Assembly: GCA_958426425.1 (NCBI GenBank)
Contig: CATZYY010000003.1
Coordinates: forward strand, 1-57,818
DNA from: an uncultured Oscillospiraceae bacterium
GTDB lineage: Bacteria > Bacillota > Clostridia > Oscillospirales > Oscillospiraceae
Length of the DNA stretch: 57,818 nucleotides
Direction of reading: 5' to 3'
The notes below the pieces were generated by a model. The model was not told the DNA's origin. It did no database searches and worked only from the letters and a program-made list of their open reading frames with translations. Below are positions 50,064 to 57,818 of the stretch, in pieces (position 1 is the first letter of the stretch; the number at the start of each line of letters is the position of its first letter). A program made the position numbers and the translations under genes.

Positions 50064-50960
50064 TTACTGTTTAAACAGCCAGCCCATGATCTCGGGGTCT
50101 TGTGCAAACAGATTTCCACCTCCGTGCTGATTAGGCGCACCTCCATCGCGGAAATAATCCGCATCTTTGATGTCCAGAACCAGAAGTTGATCGATCTCCG
50201 CCTGGGACAGACCTGCCTGTTCGTACAGCTCATGCAAGGAATCGTATGCCTCCTGGCTCGGCCCGGAACCGTAATACTCGTCGCTCTCCCCGATGACAAA
50301 ATACACCGGCACCCTGGCCTCCACTACCGGCTCGTAGGCCCCGTCCCACTGAGAAGAACACTGGAGATAGGCAGTAAATAAATCGGGCCTCATCCCCATA
50401 ACCTGCGACATGGTCTCTCCGCCGCCGGAGTAGCCCTCTGTATACACCCGCTCCTGGTCGATGTTGTAATGACCCAGCAGATACTCCGTCAGAGCGATCG
50501 TCTGCTCAGCGGAAGTCTCCCCCCAGTCGCTGAGCTGCGGGGCAGCCACAATCATGTGGTCGTTGTAATTCAGCGCCTCAAAAGCAAAGTTCTCGCTATA
50601 TAAGTTCTGCCCCATGCCCTGGAAGTACAGGCCCTCATAGCCCGGCAGGGTAAGAAAAAGTGCATAGGGTTCGCTGCCGTCGTAGGTTTCCGGAACATAG
50701 ATGTGATAATGAATGTCCCCCTCCGGGGCATGGAGTACATTGTCCATCTGGAAGCCTCGGTAGGTCTCTGTCCCCTGGGTAACCGTAAGAGTTTCGCCTT
50801 GGGGCGCATCAGACGGCTGCTTGGAGATCTCCTTGGACTGAGAAGGTGGTTGAGACGATTCCGGGTCAGACGGCGATACACCATCCGCTCCACAAGCGGT
50901 AAGGTTTACTGTCATTGCCGCCGAGCATAGAAACAGCAGCATTTTTTGAACCGATAACAT
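50064..50960 (-). CDS. Surface lipoprotein esterase (paralog of the SLH esterase)
   Basis: 298 residues from the ATG at 50958-50960. Lipobox NLTAC (Cys about residue 23), Ser/Gln/Pro linker, then the same esterase domain as in the protein at 45.4-46.8 kb: TEGYSGGGETMSQVMGMRPDL nucleophile region, CSSQWDGAYEP, VIGESDEYYGSG acid, and PNQHGGGN as His candidate. It is the first gene of the cytochrome-esterase-reductase operon, 23 nt after the -10 of island box copy 4. Confidence 0.9.
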   Translation of the reverse strand: MLSVQKMLLFLCSAAMTVNLTACGADGVSPSDPESSQPPSQSKEISKQPSDAPQGETLTVTQGTETYRGFQMDNVLHAPEGDIHYHIYVPETYDGSEPYALFLTLPGYEGLYFQGMGQNLYSENFAFEALNYNDHMIVAAPQLSDWGETSAEQTIALTEYLLGHYNIDQERVYTEGYSGGGETMSQVMGMRPDLFTAYLQCSSQWDGAYEPVVEARVPVYFVIGESDEYYGSGPSQEAYDSLHELYEQAGLSQAEIDQLLVLDIKDADYFRDGGAPNQHGGGNLFAQDPEIMGWLFKQ

Positions 50961-50982
50961 GGGGACACCTTCTTTCAAACAT

Positions 50983-51038
50983 ATTTTAGCTGCGGTGATC
51001 CATGTGCGGAAGTTCCAATCTGTTTTTCAGTGTAAACG
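50983..51038 (-). promoter_or_regulatory. Island LysR box, copy 4, with -10 (esterase-cytochrome operon)
   Basis: Minus strand: TTTACACTGA (51036-51027), then GGAACTTCCGC (identical to copy 1; 51016-51006), then a TAAAAT -10 (50988-50983). Distances between blocks equal those in copies 1 and 2. Confidence 0.7.
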
Positions 51039-51156
51039 AAAAGGTAAATATAATGTTTGCTGTTACAATAAATGTCCTCAGTTACACAGCCTAAGAGAAT
51101 GTTCATATATTGAAAGAACTAAATAAAATAACTTCAAACCAGCTCTTTACTATTTC

Positions 51157-51257
51157 AAAATTGACAATTTTGTTATTTTTTCTTTTGCTTTTATCCCAAC
51201 ATTTTATTTACTGAATAAATTTCATATGTCAAAATGATAATTTTTTGACATATGAAA
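51157..51257. repeat. Two AT-rich inverted repeats upstream of a decayed gene
   Basis: CAAAATTG/CAATTTTG around one base (51157-51173) and TTTCATATGTCAA (51220-51232) with its exact complement (51245-51257). The surrounding ~250 nt are far richer in A+T than the flanking genes. These could be operators of the decayed gene that starts at 51283, or ends of a lost insertion. Confidence 0.5.
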
Positions 51258-51282
51258 CATTGCTGTTTTGGAGGAAATCGTT

Positions 51283-51759
51283 ATGAAAAGAAATGTTTTT
51301 CATGTTATCTGCCGTTTCCTTATCAACAAGTATCCTGGTTGCCTGTTCGTCTACAAATCAACCCTCTTCCGATCAGTCAAGCCCCCGCCTTCAAGTTTAT
51401 CCACCAGCCATGAAACTCCTGCCAACTCTAACGCAAATTCATTCCTTGCTGATGTGTCGCTAAGCGGGATAACAAGCTTTTTTGTTTTAGCAGAAATAGG
51501 CAGAATAGAAGTCAAGCAAGGTGATGAATACTCTATTGTTGGAGAAAATCTTGTTCAAATTAATTTTCTATAACACTCCCGTCCGAACATTCTCCCAAAT
51601 AGGCCACTTTTAAAGCAAGGACAGGAAACCTGACAGTTGAAAACTTGGGGACGGATAAACTGATGGTCTATCAAAGCACGGGAATCATGTCTCTTTCCAA
51701 CATTACTGTCAATTGTTTTGCCGCAGAATGTGGTACAGACATAGCATTTCATATCTAGA
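51283..51759 (+). pseudogene. Decayed lipoprotein gene (DUF4097-like)
   Basis: A GGAGG site precedes an ATG at 51283 (MKRNVF). After a frameshift the sequence continues as a lipoprotein signal (MLSAVSLSTSILVACSST). After another shift it reads IEVKQGDEYSIVGENLVQINFL, then ARTGNLTVENLGTDKLMVYQSTG and IMSLSNITVN, the repeated SGxxxLxNxxxxxxxV pattern of DUF4097 adhesin-like beta proteins. At least two frameshifts are needed. The remaining ~340 nt to 52097 show no gene I can recognise. Confidence 0.6.
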
Positions 51760-52096
51760 GCTATATGCATTAGATCGCAGAGAGAACAAGTAATCTGATG
51801 TTTTTGGGAAGAATCCGGTTTCAATCAGTACAGTACTATAATCGCGCACATTTGAAAGTGAATGTAAGGCAATTAAAATGGAAAGTCAACAAGAGCGGAT
51901 TGATTTATCGCCTCAGGTTAACCAAAGCAGCGATGATGATTATCTAACCTCCTATTATTCTACCATTGATTATTGGGAACTGCTTACCAAAATGCGGATC
52001 TGAGCTTCTCCTGCCCCATGTTGTTATCCTCTGAATATAATCATACCTTCTATTGGGCCTTCTGGGTGGGCCATGATGACCCGGCCCCTGGTCCAA

Positions 52097-52140
52097 CAAA
52101 AGGGCGCAATTTCCCCTTGGTGAAAAATTGCCCCCTTTTG
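52097..52140 (-). terminator. Terminator of the mobilisation operon
   Basis: 16-bp stem with one mismatch (52097-52112 with 52125-52140, CAAAAGGG..GCAATTT) and a 12-nt loop, directly after the HTH gene stop at 52142. Confidence 0.7.
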
Positions 52141-52141
52141 T

Positions 52142-52399
52142 TCACAGCACACGGTAGAGATTAGATGTCCGTCCCCCGTTTTTCCGATACCTCGGCTTTT
52201 TCTCCACGCGCCCCCGGTGAACGAGATCGCCAAGGGCGCGTTTTACTGTGGAGCGGGAGAGGCCAAGATCTGAAGCAATAGTATTGATGGCATACCAGCT
52301 CTCCCCTTCCCTGTTGGCACGGTCATGGAGATACATACAGACCGTCTTTGCGCGAGGGGACAGCTCATGGTCCGCATAGACCGCATCGAAATAGCTCAT
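52142..52399 (-). CDS. Helix-turn-helix protein (HTH_36 type) of the mobile module
   Basis: 85 residues: FDAVYADHELSPRAKTVCMYLHDR, then the winged-helix core AINTIASDLGLSRSTVKRALGDLVHRGRVEKKPRYR, then a short tail. This domain occurs in replication initiators and element regulators; here it stands alone. Its start overlaps the coupling-protein stop by four bases (52396-52399), so it is the last gene of the module. Confidence 0.8.
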   Translation of the reverse strand: MSYFDAVYADHELSPRAKTVCMYLHDRANREGESWYAINTIASDLGLSRSTVKRALGDLVHRGRVEKKPRYRKNGGRTSNLYRVL

Positions 52400-54195
52400 A
52401 TCATCCCCTCCCGCTTGGTGTTATAGAATCCGCGGCCTGGCCTGCTGGCCATGATGCTGTTGACCAGATCCTCTTTATTCGCATAGGCAATTTTACGATT
52501 CGCTCTCTCCGGCATTTGGTAGGGCTCATCGAATGTGATGCCCCAGTCCAGGAAGAGCGGCAGCCTTGTCTGCATAGGATGAGTGCCAGTTTTCATCACG
52601 ATGAAATGCCCCTTCGGAATGCACTTCAATTCATCCGGTGACATCAGCGGTCGCTCCATCATCTGCAGCGACTGGCTGGGATCGTTTTTCCCTCTGGAAA
52701 CACTGCCGGAGAGGACTGTGCGGTTTCCCAGGGCACGAGACACCGACTCCGCCGTTTCGCTTTGAGGGGTAAAGCCGCCGGCAACCGTCAGCTGGCAGTT
52801 ATCAATCAGTATTTCGCTGCCAGTTTTCTTATAGTTGTCCTCCAGCTGCGCGACGCTCTGGATGATGGGCACCATCGTCAGCTTCCGGGACCGGCCAGCT
52901 GAGAACAGCGCCATGACATCAAATGGCGGCATGGTACCGAACTCGTCACAGAAAAACACAACACGATTTTTCAGCTTTCCTTCATTCCTATCCGCAATGG
53001 CAAACAGCTCGTTGGATAGGTTCTGAATCATGAGTGTCGCCATGAAGTTCTTCGTTCGATCTTCCTCCGGCAGGATCAAAAAAATCGCACATCTTTCTGA
53101 GGAAAAGGTCTCCGCATCAATGGAGTTATCAAAACAGAGTATCTGCTCCATCTCGGTATCCAGGAACGCATTAAGGCGAGACAAAATCGTGGACATGACG
53201 GATGCCATAGTCTGGTCCGAGGCATTGAGGGCGGAGCCCGCCAGCCATCTTGCCTTATGCGTCGGCGGGAGCAGATCCATGAGAGCCTGAAATCCATTTT
53301 TCTCCTGATTAAATTGGCTGGGCGCCAGAAGATCCTGCGTCAGCTTAAATACCGAGATGATGTGCCGCACATCGGCCTCGCCCTTTTTAGGGGGAAGGAA
53401 TTCCGACAAGAGCAGCGTCATGGCAGCAAGAGCGCCTTCCGCGGCATCGTAAAAATATGCGTTCTCACCAAATTGCCCAGATTCACCGCCTTGGTTGATA
53501 ATCGTCTTTGCAAGGATCTTCGCATACTTTTCTGCCTTGGCCTTATATCCCAAATTGTCCGGCTCCGCCCGCGCCTTGTCTGAATATCGGTTGATCAGCG
53601 TCAGGAGACTGTCTCCATCCGATCGCGTAGGGTTCCGTAGGTCAATGATGGAGATTCTGTAACCATAGTATTTTTTGGCAATGGTTGCGTAGTTCCTAGC
53701 CAAGTCTCCCTTGCTGTCCAGGGCTAGAAAGCTCATTCCCGTGGCACAGGTGTATTCCAGATTAGGATACAAAAAATAAGCTGTTTTACCGGCGCCGCTG
53801 GCACCGATCATCAAACAGTGGATGTCGTCACCATCCACAATCGCCTTCATGCACTTATGCTTCTGGAAGGGGAGCTGCTCGACATGAATTGTGATTTTCT
53901 TCTTTCTGATCTTGAACTCGATGGGAGTCGGGTTCCTCCCTACGCTGCCTGCGATGATGCCCTGTATCTTCGGCAGGTCTTTTCCTCTACGCCAAGCCTG
54001 TGGGTCATAGCGCACCAAGTGATAGGTACGATGGATCTCCTGCTTGGTCGCCCAACGGGCCGTACCATGCTGTCCATCGCCCACAGTGCGGCTTTTGATG
54101 TTCAAAGTGTAGTGCTGGGAGATCATAGACAGACCAGCGATCACGATAACCATAACAGCAGCAAATCCAATCAGGGTCCATGCGCTTTCGTTCAC
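52396..54195 (-). CDS. VirD4/TraG-type conjugal coupling ATPase
   Basis: 599 residues. An N-terminal membrane helix (TLIGFAAVMVIVIAGLSMIS) is followed by the ATPase: Walker A GASGAGKT (131-138), LALDSKGDLARNY, Walker B RVVFFCDEFGTMP, and MVPIIQSVAQLEDNY. Coupling proteins bring the relaxase-DNA complex to a type IV secretion channel. Only one clear TM helix is seen, fewer than in some VirD4 proteins. It overlaps the TOPRIM gene by four bases. No channel genes are in the window. Confidence 0.92.
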   Translation of the reverse strand: MNESAWTLIGFAAVMVIVIAGLSMISQHYTLNIKSRTVGDGQHGTARWATKQEIHRTYHLVRYDPQAWRRGKDLPKIQGIIAGSVGRNPTPIEFKIRKKKITIHVEQLPFQKHKCMKAIVDGDDIHCLMIGASGAGKTAYFLYPNLEYTCATGMSFLALDSKGDLARNYATIAKKYYGYRISIIDLRNPTRSDGDSLLTLINRYSDKARAEPDNLGYKAKAEKYAKILAKTIINQGGESGQFGENAYFYDAAEGALAAMTLLLSEFLPPKKGEADVRHIISVFKLTQDLLAPSQFNQEKNGFQALMDLLPPTHKARWLAGSALNASDQTMASVMSTILSRLNAFLDTEMEQILCFDNSIDAETFSSERCAIFLILPEEDRTKNFMATLMIQNLSNELFAIADRNEGKLKNRVVFFCDEFGTMPPFDVMALFSAGRSRKLTMVPIIQSVAQLEDNYKKTGSEILIDNCQLTVAGGFTPQSETAESVSRALGNRTVLSGSVSRGKNDPSQSLQMMERPLMSPDELKCIPKGHFIVMKTGTHPMQTRLPLFLDWGITFDEPYQMPERANRKIAYANKEDLVNSIMASRPGRGFYNTKREGMI

Positions 54196-55118
54196 CTGTT
54201 CATCGCCTCCATCGTCATTCCAGGAACATGCTCCCGCCTCATCGCGCAGAGATCGTCGTTCCAGTCCTTCTGTGCCGGCAGCTCCCGCCGGATCGAGATG
54301 TTGTATTTTCCCGTGAGCTGTTCTTCCAACCGCCGGCAGGCTTTACGGCCAGCCTCGTCATTGTCCAGGCACAGCACCACCTCCTCCGGATTCTTCATCC
54401 GATCCAGGCATGTGATCACCGGAATGGCGGAGGTCCCGCAGCAGGCCACATAGCTGTGTTCCTGCCACCGGTCCGGGTGCAGGGAGATGTACGACAATAA
54501 ATCAATGGGCGCCTCAAACACAAAGAGGCGCCCATCTTTCCCGTCATAATGGAAACTGTATCCAGGATCACACCCCTCCACGTTCAGGCGGAAGGGATCA
54601 CCCCAGCTATTGGTGCTACGCATGTGCGCGTGCTTGGCAGTGCCGCTCTTATCTCTACCTACGAATACAACATTGTGATGACCCGCATCCTCATAGATCA
54701 GCTTGGTTCTCACAAATTCGATCAGCACATCCCGGTCAATATGACGCTGCCGAATCAGGTATGCGAAGGCCCGCCTCATATTGGAATTCGACGGTGGGAG
54801 TACAAACGACTTGGGTTGCACATCTTTCTTCTTCACGGCTGGGAATACCTGACCCTGATGTCCTCCCAGCAGTTCCTGTACTGCTTCCGGAAAAGACATC
54901 TGATAATGGATGCGGAGAAAATCCACCGTATGTCCTCCGGTCTGCGTCTCATGGTCGAACCACTCGTTACCGCGGATTGTGATACTCCGATCTGACGCCA
55001 GGCGTTTTTCCCGTCCGGATGGGAGCAGTTTCTCTCCCCGTCGGTGCAGGTATGCCTCCAAGTCCACATCATTGGCCTGCCGTTTTTGTTCTTCTGTGAA
55101 ATAGACAAAGGTCCCCAT
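54192..55118 (-). CDS. TOPRIM / DUF3991 primase-like protein of the mobile module
   Basis: 308 residues. The N-terminus (about 15-80) has the fold of a primase zinc-binding domain, EWFDHETQTGGHTVDFLR, but without the Cys/His set, so zinc binding is doubtful. The C-terminal TOPRIM domain has the Glu of FVFEAPIDLLSY and the acidic pair in VVLCLDNDEAGRKA. Such proteins may prime the complementary strand after transfer. It lies 23 nt after the relaxase. Confidence 0.85.
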   Translation of the reverse strand: MGTFVYFTEEQKRQANDVDLEAYLHRRGEKLLPSGREKRLASDRSITIRGNEWFDHETQTGGHTVDFLRIHYQMSFPEAVQELLGGHQGQVFPAVKKKDVQPKSFVLPPSNSNMRRAFAYLIRQRHIDRDVLIEFVRTKLIYEDAGHHNVVFVGRDKSGTAKHAHMRSTNSWGDPFRLNVEGCDPGYSFHYDGKDGRLFVFEAPIDLLSYISLHPDRWQEHSYVACCGTSAIPVITCLDRMKNPEEVVLCLDNDEAGRKACRRLEEQLTGKYNISIRRELPAQKDWNDDLCAMRREHVPGMTMEAMNR

Positions 55119-55141
55119 TTAGAGATTCCTCCTCTCTTATC

Positions 55142-57163
55142 CTAGAAATTCATGCGGGGCTCCTCATGATCATCTGGCATGTGACCCATTGCGATCCGCA
55201 GTTCCTGCAGCTCCCGCCACCGCTTTCGGTCAATCTGGAGTCCCTGAAAGACTTGATCCTGTTTGCAGTTATGCTCGAAGATCCGGCTCATGTGATGGAA
55301 CATCCTGGTGACTGCCATCGCCGCCGGCAACAAGGACACCCGCTCCGGCTCCTTTGCCAGCTCCGCCGCGCGGCTATCTCCCTGTGCAGCGGACCGGCCC
55401 AGCAGCTCCATGGCGAGATCCCAGTCTTCTGGGACACCAGTCCCCAGCAGATGCAATCTGCCCAGGGCGTACTGCGCCGCCGGGTTTCCTTGCTTCGCCG
55501 CCCGCTCCAGCCAGTGCGCAGCCTCCTCCGCCTTTCCCCGCTTGAGCAGCAGAGAGGCCAGTGCATTCTGTGCAAATGGATTCTCCTTTTCGGCAGCCAG
55601 GCGGAGCCAGCGTTCCGCCTCCGCATCATCTGCCTCCACACCGAGGCCGTCGGCATACATCCTTGCGACCTTATACTCCGTCCGGCTGCTGGGCGCCGCC
55701 TGTTCTTTTTCCCGGAAAGCTGCCAGCGCCTTTGCATACCACTCCCGCGCCTTTTCCGGGTCAGGACCACTCCCCGGCAGGAGGCCCTCGCGGTAGACAC
55801 GCCCCAGGTCGCACATGGCCTGAGCGTTCCCTTCGTCAGCCTCTATCAGGAGAAGGTGAACCGCACGCCCGTAATCCGGTGGTGTGGTATCGCTGCCGCG
55901 GAGGTACTTCCTGGCCGCCCAATACCGTCGCTCCTTACTGAACAGAGGAGGCGACGTCTCGCTGTCAGCTTTCAGCGGGTCATCGGTTACTGTCACGTCC
56001 GGCACAATCTCATCGGCTACCTCTTCGGCTTCTGTCCGGACCAACTCCTGTGACATCCGCAGCGCTTCCCGGATGACCATGTTGCGCACGCTTTTGAATT
56101 CCTTCTGTGCAGACAGCGGGAGGCGCTGCGGGAGGTCTTTGGAATACGTGCTGAGAACTTTTTCCCGCAGCTGCTGCCAGAGTTCATAGGCTTCGGCAAC
56201 TCGCGGGTCCTGGACCAGTTCCTCGACGATCTGATCCACCGTGAGCTTCACATCGGGCGGAAGATACCCATAGACCTTTTTCCCTTTGACGTGACGGAGC
56301 TGCTCGTCCAGCTCCAACGTCAGCTTTTCCAGCCGCTTGTTCTGAATGGTGCCGCTGGCTATCTGTCGGATGGATTCCACCATGGCATTCGCCGTCTCTT
56401 TCCCAAGTTGATCACGCCACATCGTCTGCTCCTCATAGACGCTGATGAGCCCCTGACGGTAGATCTGGCGGGCGAATACGGACTTGAGCTGCCGGATGCC
56501 CTGCTTTGTGAGATACCCTTCTTTGGGATCAGTGGAGAATACCACAATGTGGATGTGGACGCTTTTTTCCTTCTGATGAAAGGCGGCATACCAGCGGAGG
56601 TGATCCGGATGGATTTTGAAGGCACGGGCAATGTCACAGATGCTGGCATTAACCAGCGCCTGCCAGTTGGCGGCGTTATCATAACTCAATCGCTCCGCGT
56701 CTTCCCGGCGCAGTGCGATCACCGGCGTCCACACATTTCCTGGGTGCTCTGCCACCTCCCGGACTGCCGCCGCGAGATTATGCACCTTTCCATGGGCGTC
56801 CCACAAGCCGTGCTCACCCTGCAGCTGGACACCGGGGCGGTGAGCGATGTAGTCCAGGAAATTCTCCCGCTGATCCAATGACTCCACGAAGCTCTCTCGC
56901 ACTTGACGGATGAATTCATTGGCTCGTTCTCTCGTTGGCTGATCCCGGTAGTCGTCATATTCCAGCAGGTCCTCAGCCTCCGGGAAGGTGTGGATGAGCC
57001 GCCGGATATATGCCTGCTGTTTTTTCGTAGCACGGAGTCCGCCGTGCTCATCTGTCAGCAGCTCCACTCCTTCTCTTGTTGCGAAGTAGTGCATCCGGTT
57101 GGACAGACGTGCCGCGTCCCTGCCGCCTTTGAGATATGGTGCGATCAATACGATCCGTGCCAT
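55142..57163 (-). CDS. MobP-type relaxase with C-terminal Sel1 repeats
   Basis: 673 residues. The N-terminal relaxase (about 1-270) has MARIVLIAPYLKGG, Tyr candidates in NRMHYFATREG, and the three-His metal motif in KSVHIHIVVFSTDPKEGYLTK, like MobP3 relaxases of Clostridia elements. After a charged middle region, about residues 440-620 hold some five Sel1-like repeats (EGNAQAMCDLGRVYREG, NPFAQNALASLLLKRG, NPAAQYALGRLHLLGTG). The relaxase nicks oriT; the Sel1 part probably binds protein partners. It overlaps the RHH gene by 19 nt. Confidence 0.9.
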   Translation of the reverse strand: MARIVLIAPYLKGGRDAARLSNRMHYFATREGVELLTDEHGGLRATKKQQAYIRRLIHTFPEAEDLLEYDDYRDQPTRERANEFIRQVRESFVESLDQRENFLDYIAHRPGVQLQGEHGLWDAHGKVHNLAAAVREVAEHPGNVWTPVIALRREDAERLSYDNAANWQALVNASICDIARAFKIHPDHLRWYAAFHQKEKSVHIHIVVFSTDPKEGYLTKQGIRQLKSVFARQIYRQGLISVYEEQTMWRDQLGKETANAMVESIRQIASGTIQNKRLEKLTLELDEQLRHVKGKKVYGYLPPDVKLTVDQIVEELVQDPRVAEAYELWQQLREKVLSTYSKDLPQRLPLSAQKEFKSVRNMVIREALRMSQELVRTEAEEVADEIVPDVTVTDDPLKADSETSPPLFSKERRYWAARKYLRGSDTTPPDYGRAVHLLLIEADEGNAQAMCDLGRVYREGLLPGSGPDPEKAREWYAKALAAFREKEQAAPSSRTEYKVARMYADGLGVEADDAEAERWLRLAAEKENPFAQNALASLLLKRGKAEEAAHWLERAAKQGNPAAQYALGRLHLLGTGVPEDWDLAMELLGRSAAQGDSRAAELAKEPERVSLLPAAMAVTRMFHHMSRIFEHNCKQDQVFQGLQIDRKRWRELQELRIAMGHMPDDHEEPRMNF

Positions 57164-57651
57164 GCGTCGTCATCTTCCAACCGCCTCTGCTGGTCCAGCG
57201 CATCGTCGAAGCTGATCTGGCCATTGGTGCGCATGACTTCGTCCACAGCATAACCGCGCAGCTCGCGGCGGTTGATGGGGGCCGTATGGAAGTGCGCGGC
57301 GATGGTATGTCCCATCATGTTGAGTTCCACACACCACTTGAATATCAAGCTACGGAGACGGTTTGCGTTGTCGGCCACGATCCCGCGAAGCGTATCCACC
57401 AAAGCGCGCGACAAAAACTCGGAGGTATCCTCTGCCGCAAGATACCCCATATAAAATCTGAGAGCCTTTTCGATGAACTCGCTTCGTGTTTTACAGTTGT
57501 CCTCCTGGAGCCAGCCATCCATACGGCGAATGACCCCAGGAGAAAGCCAAATCGCAGTCCGAGTCTTATTCTCATGGGAGTCCCCCGGCAAAACAGTTCT
57601 GTTTTCCTGCGACACAGCGGAATCCCTTGCAACATCGGGCTTTTTGCTCAT
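57145..57651 (-). CDS. Ribbon-helix-helix mobilisation accessory protein
   Basis: 168 residues from the ATG at 57649-57651 (MSKKPDVARDS). An RHH-like segment (KTRTAIWLSPGVIRRMDGWL, then CKTRSEFIEKALRFYMGYL) is followed by a helical domain that ends next to the relaxase start. Such proteins bind oriT and recruit the relaxase. Its ribosome site lies within a CGACCACCT repeat, so it could repress itself. First gene of the module. Confidence 0.8.
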   Translation of the reverse strand: MSKKPDVARDSAVSQENRTVLPGDSHENKTRTAIWLSPGVIRRMDGWLQEDNCKTRSEFIEKALRFYMGYLAAEDTSEFLSRALVDTLRGIVADNANRLRSLIFKWCVELNMMGHTIAAHFHTAPINRRELRGYAVDEVMRTNGQISFDDALDQQRRLEDDDAWHGSY

Positions 57652-57818
57652 CCCGACCACCTCGTTTCTTCAAAATCGCATATTCCGACCACCTAGGCCG
57701 GAACCTGGAAAGCCCCGCACTGCGGGGCTTTGTGGGCGGGAGGTGGGCGCTTGCGACCACCTCCCTTTATCTAGTACTTTTTTCGGCCGGCTCTCAGGGG
57801 GCCAAACACCCCCGAAAA
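57652..57818. other. oriT-like leader of the mobilisation genes
   Basis: Intergenic DNA running off the right edge. It holds three direct copies of CGACCACCT (57654-57662, 57686-57694, 57754-57762), an 11-bp perfect inverted repeat (57709-57719 with 57721-57731) and a 9-bp one (57738-57746 with 57757-57765). Repeats plus hairpins upstream of RHH and relaxase genes are what an origin of transfer looks like; the nick site is not identified. Confidence 0.45.

Noticed and set aside
28590..51038. Assignment as a flavonoid-degradation locus
   Set aside because: No recognisable chalcone isomerase, ene-reductase or phloretin hydrolase is seen; the idea rests only on likely taxonomy.
51268..51573. 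101-codon plus-strand frame as an intact gene
   Set aside because: The lipoprotein signal lies in another frame and the downstream beta repeats in a third, so this is a frameshifted relic.
1..57818. CRISPR array or rRNA genes
   Set aside because: No regularly spaced direct repeats with unique spacers and no rRNA-like conserved stretches were seen.

Overview
The window looks like the chromosome of a GC-rich, strictly anaerobic Firmicute of the gut Clostridia, most likely Oscillospiraceae (Flavonifractor / Oscillibacter / Lawsonibacter type). The reasons are a V-type ATPase operon of the Enterococcus hirae ntp gene order, CoA/Etf-based acid metabolism, SLH-domain cell-wall proteins, Sec lipoproteins and Clostridia-type integrative elements. 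This placement is an inference from gene content; no rRNA is present.

Layout. (1) 1-7.6 kb: V-type ATPase operon on the minus strand (G/H-I-K-E-C-F-A-B, B running off the left edge). Subunit K carries the Na+-type ion site, and a hairpin-rich 400-nt spacer separates F from A. (2) 7.8-11.3 kb: a DivIVA-like coiled-coil gene, tRNA-Arg(ACG), and an integrase/excisionase/HTH relic beside that tRNA, followed by a decayed adhE (11.3-12.5 kb). (3) 12.7-25.8 kb: an acyl-CoA catabolic or reductive cluster in three minus-strand transcription units: etfB-etfA-acyl-CoA dehydrogenase; a CoA-transferase / crotonase / two acyl-CoA dehydrogenases / small membrane protein / Na+:solute symporter / cupin / LysR operon; and an AMP-forming acid:CoA ligase. 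All three promoters carry the same 43-bp bipartite box with identical internal spacing and a -10 hexamer 20-21 nt away, so they look like one LysR regulon. (4) 25.8-28.4 kb: fused relics of a LysR gene and an amidohydrolase, then a flavoprotein and an M20 amidohydrolase on the plus strand.

(5) 28.6-51.0 kb: a 22-gene minus-strand redox and esterase island. It encodes aldo/keto reductases, SDRs, secondary and iron-type alcohol dehydrogenases, cupin, MATE pump, FMN reductases, and a set of cell-surface proteins: an SLH-anchored flavodoxin, a lipoprotein flavodoxin, a lipoprotein flavodoxin-esterase fusion, an SLH-anchored esterase, three other lipoprotein hydrolases and a DUF4405 membrane cytochrome b. 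Four transcription units each start with the same operator-like box at a constant distance from the -10 in three of the four, and a LysR gene lies in the middle. I read this as one regulon for releasing esterified substrates at the cell surface and reducing them, with surface flavodoxins as candidate electron carriers. This is the most novel-looking system in the window.

(6) 51.1-57.8 kb: an AT-rich decayed lipoprotein gene, then a mobilisation/conjugation module (RHH accessory protein, MobP-type relaxase with Sel1 repeats, TOPRIM protein, VirD4-type coupling protein, HTH protein) with an oriT-like leader at the right edge.
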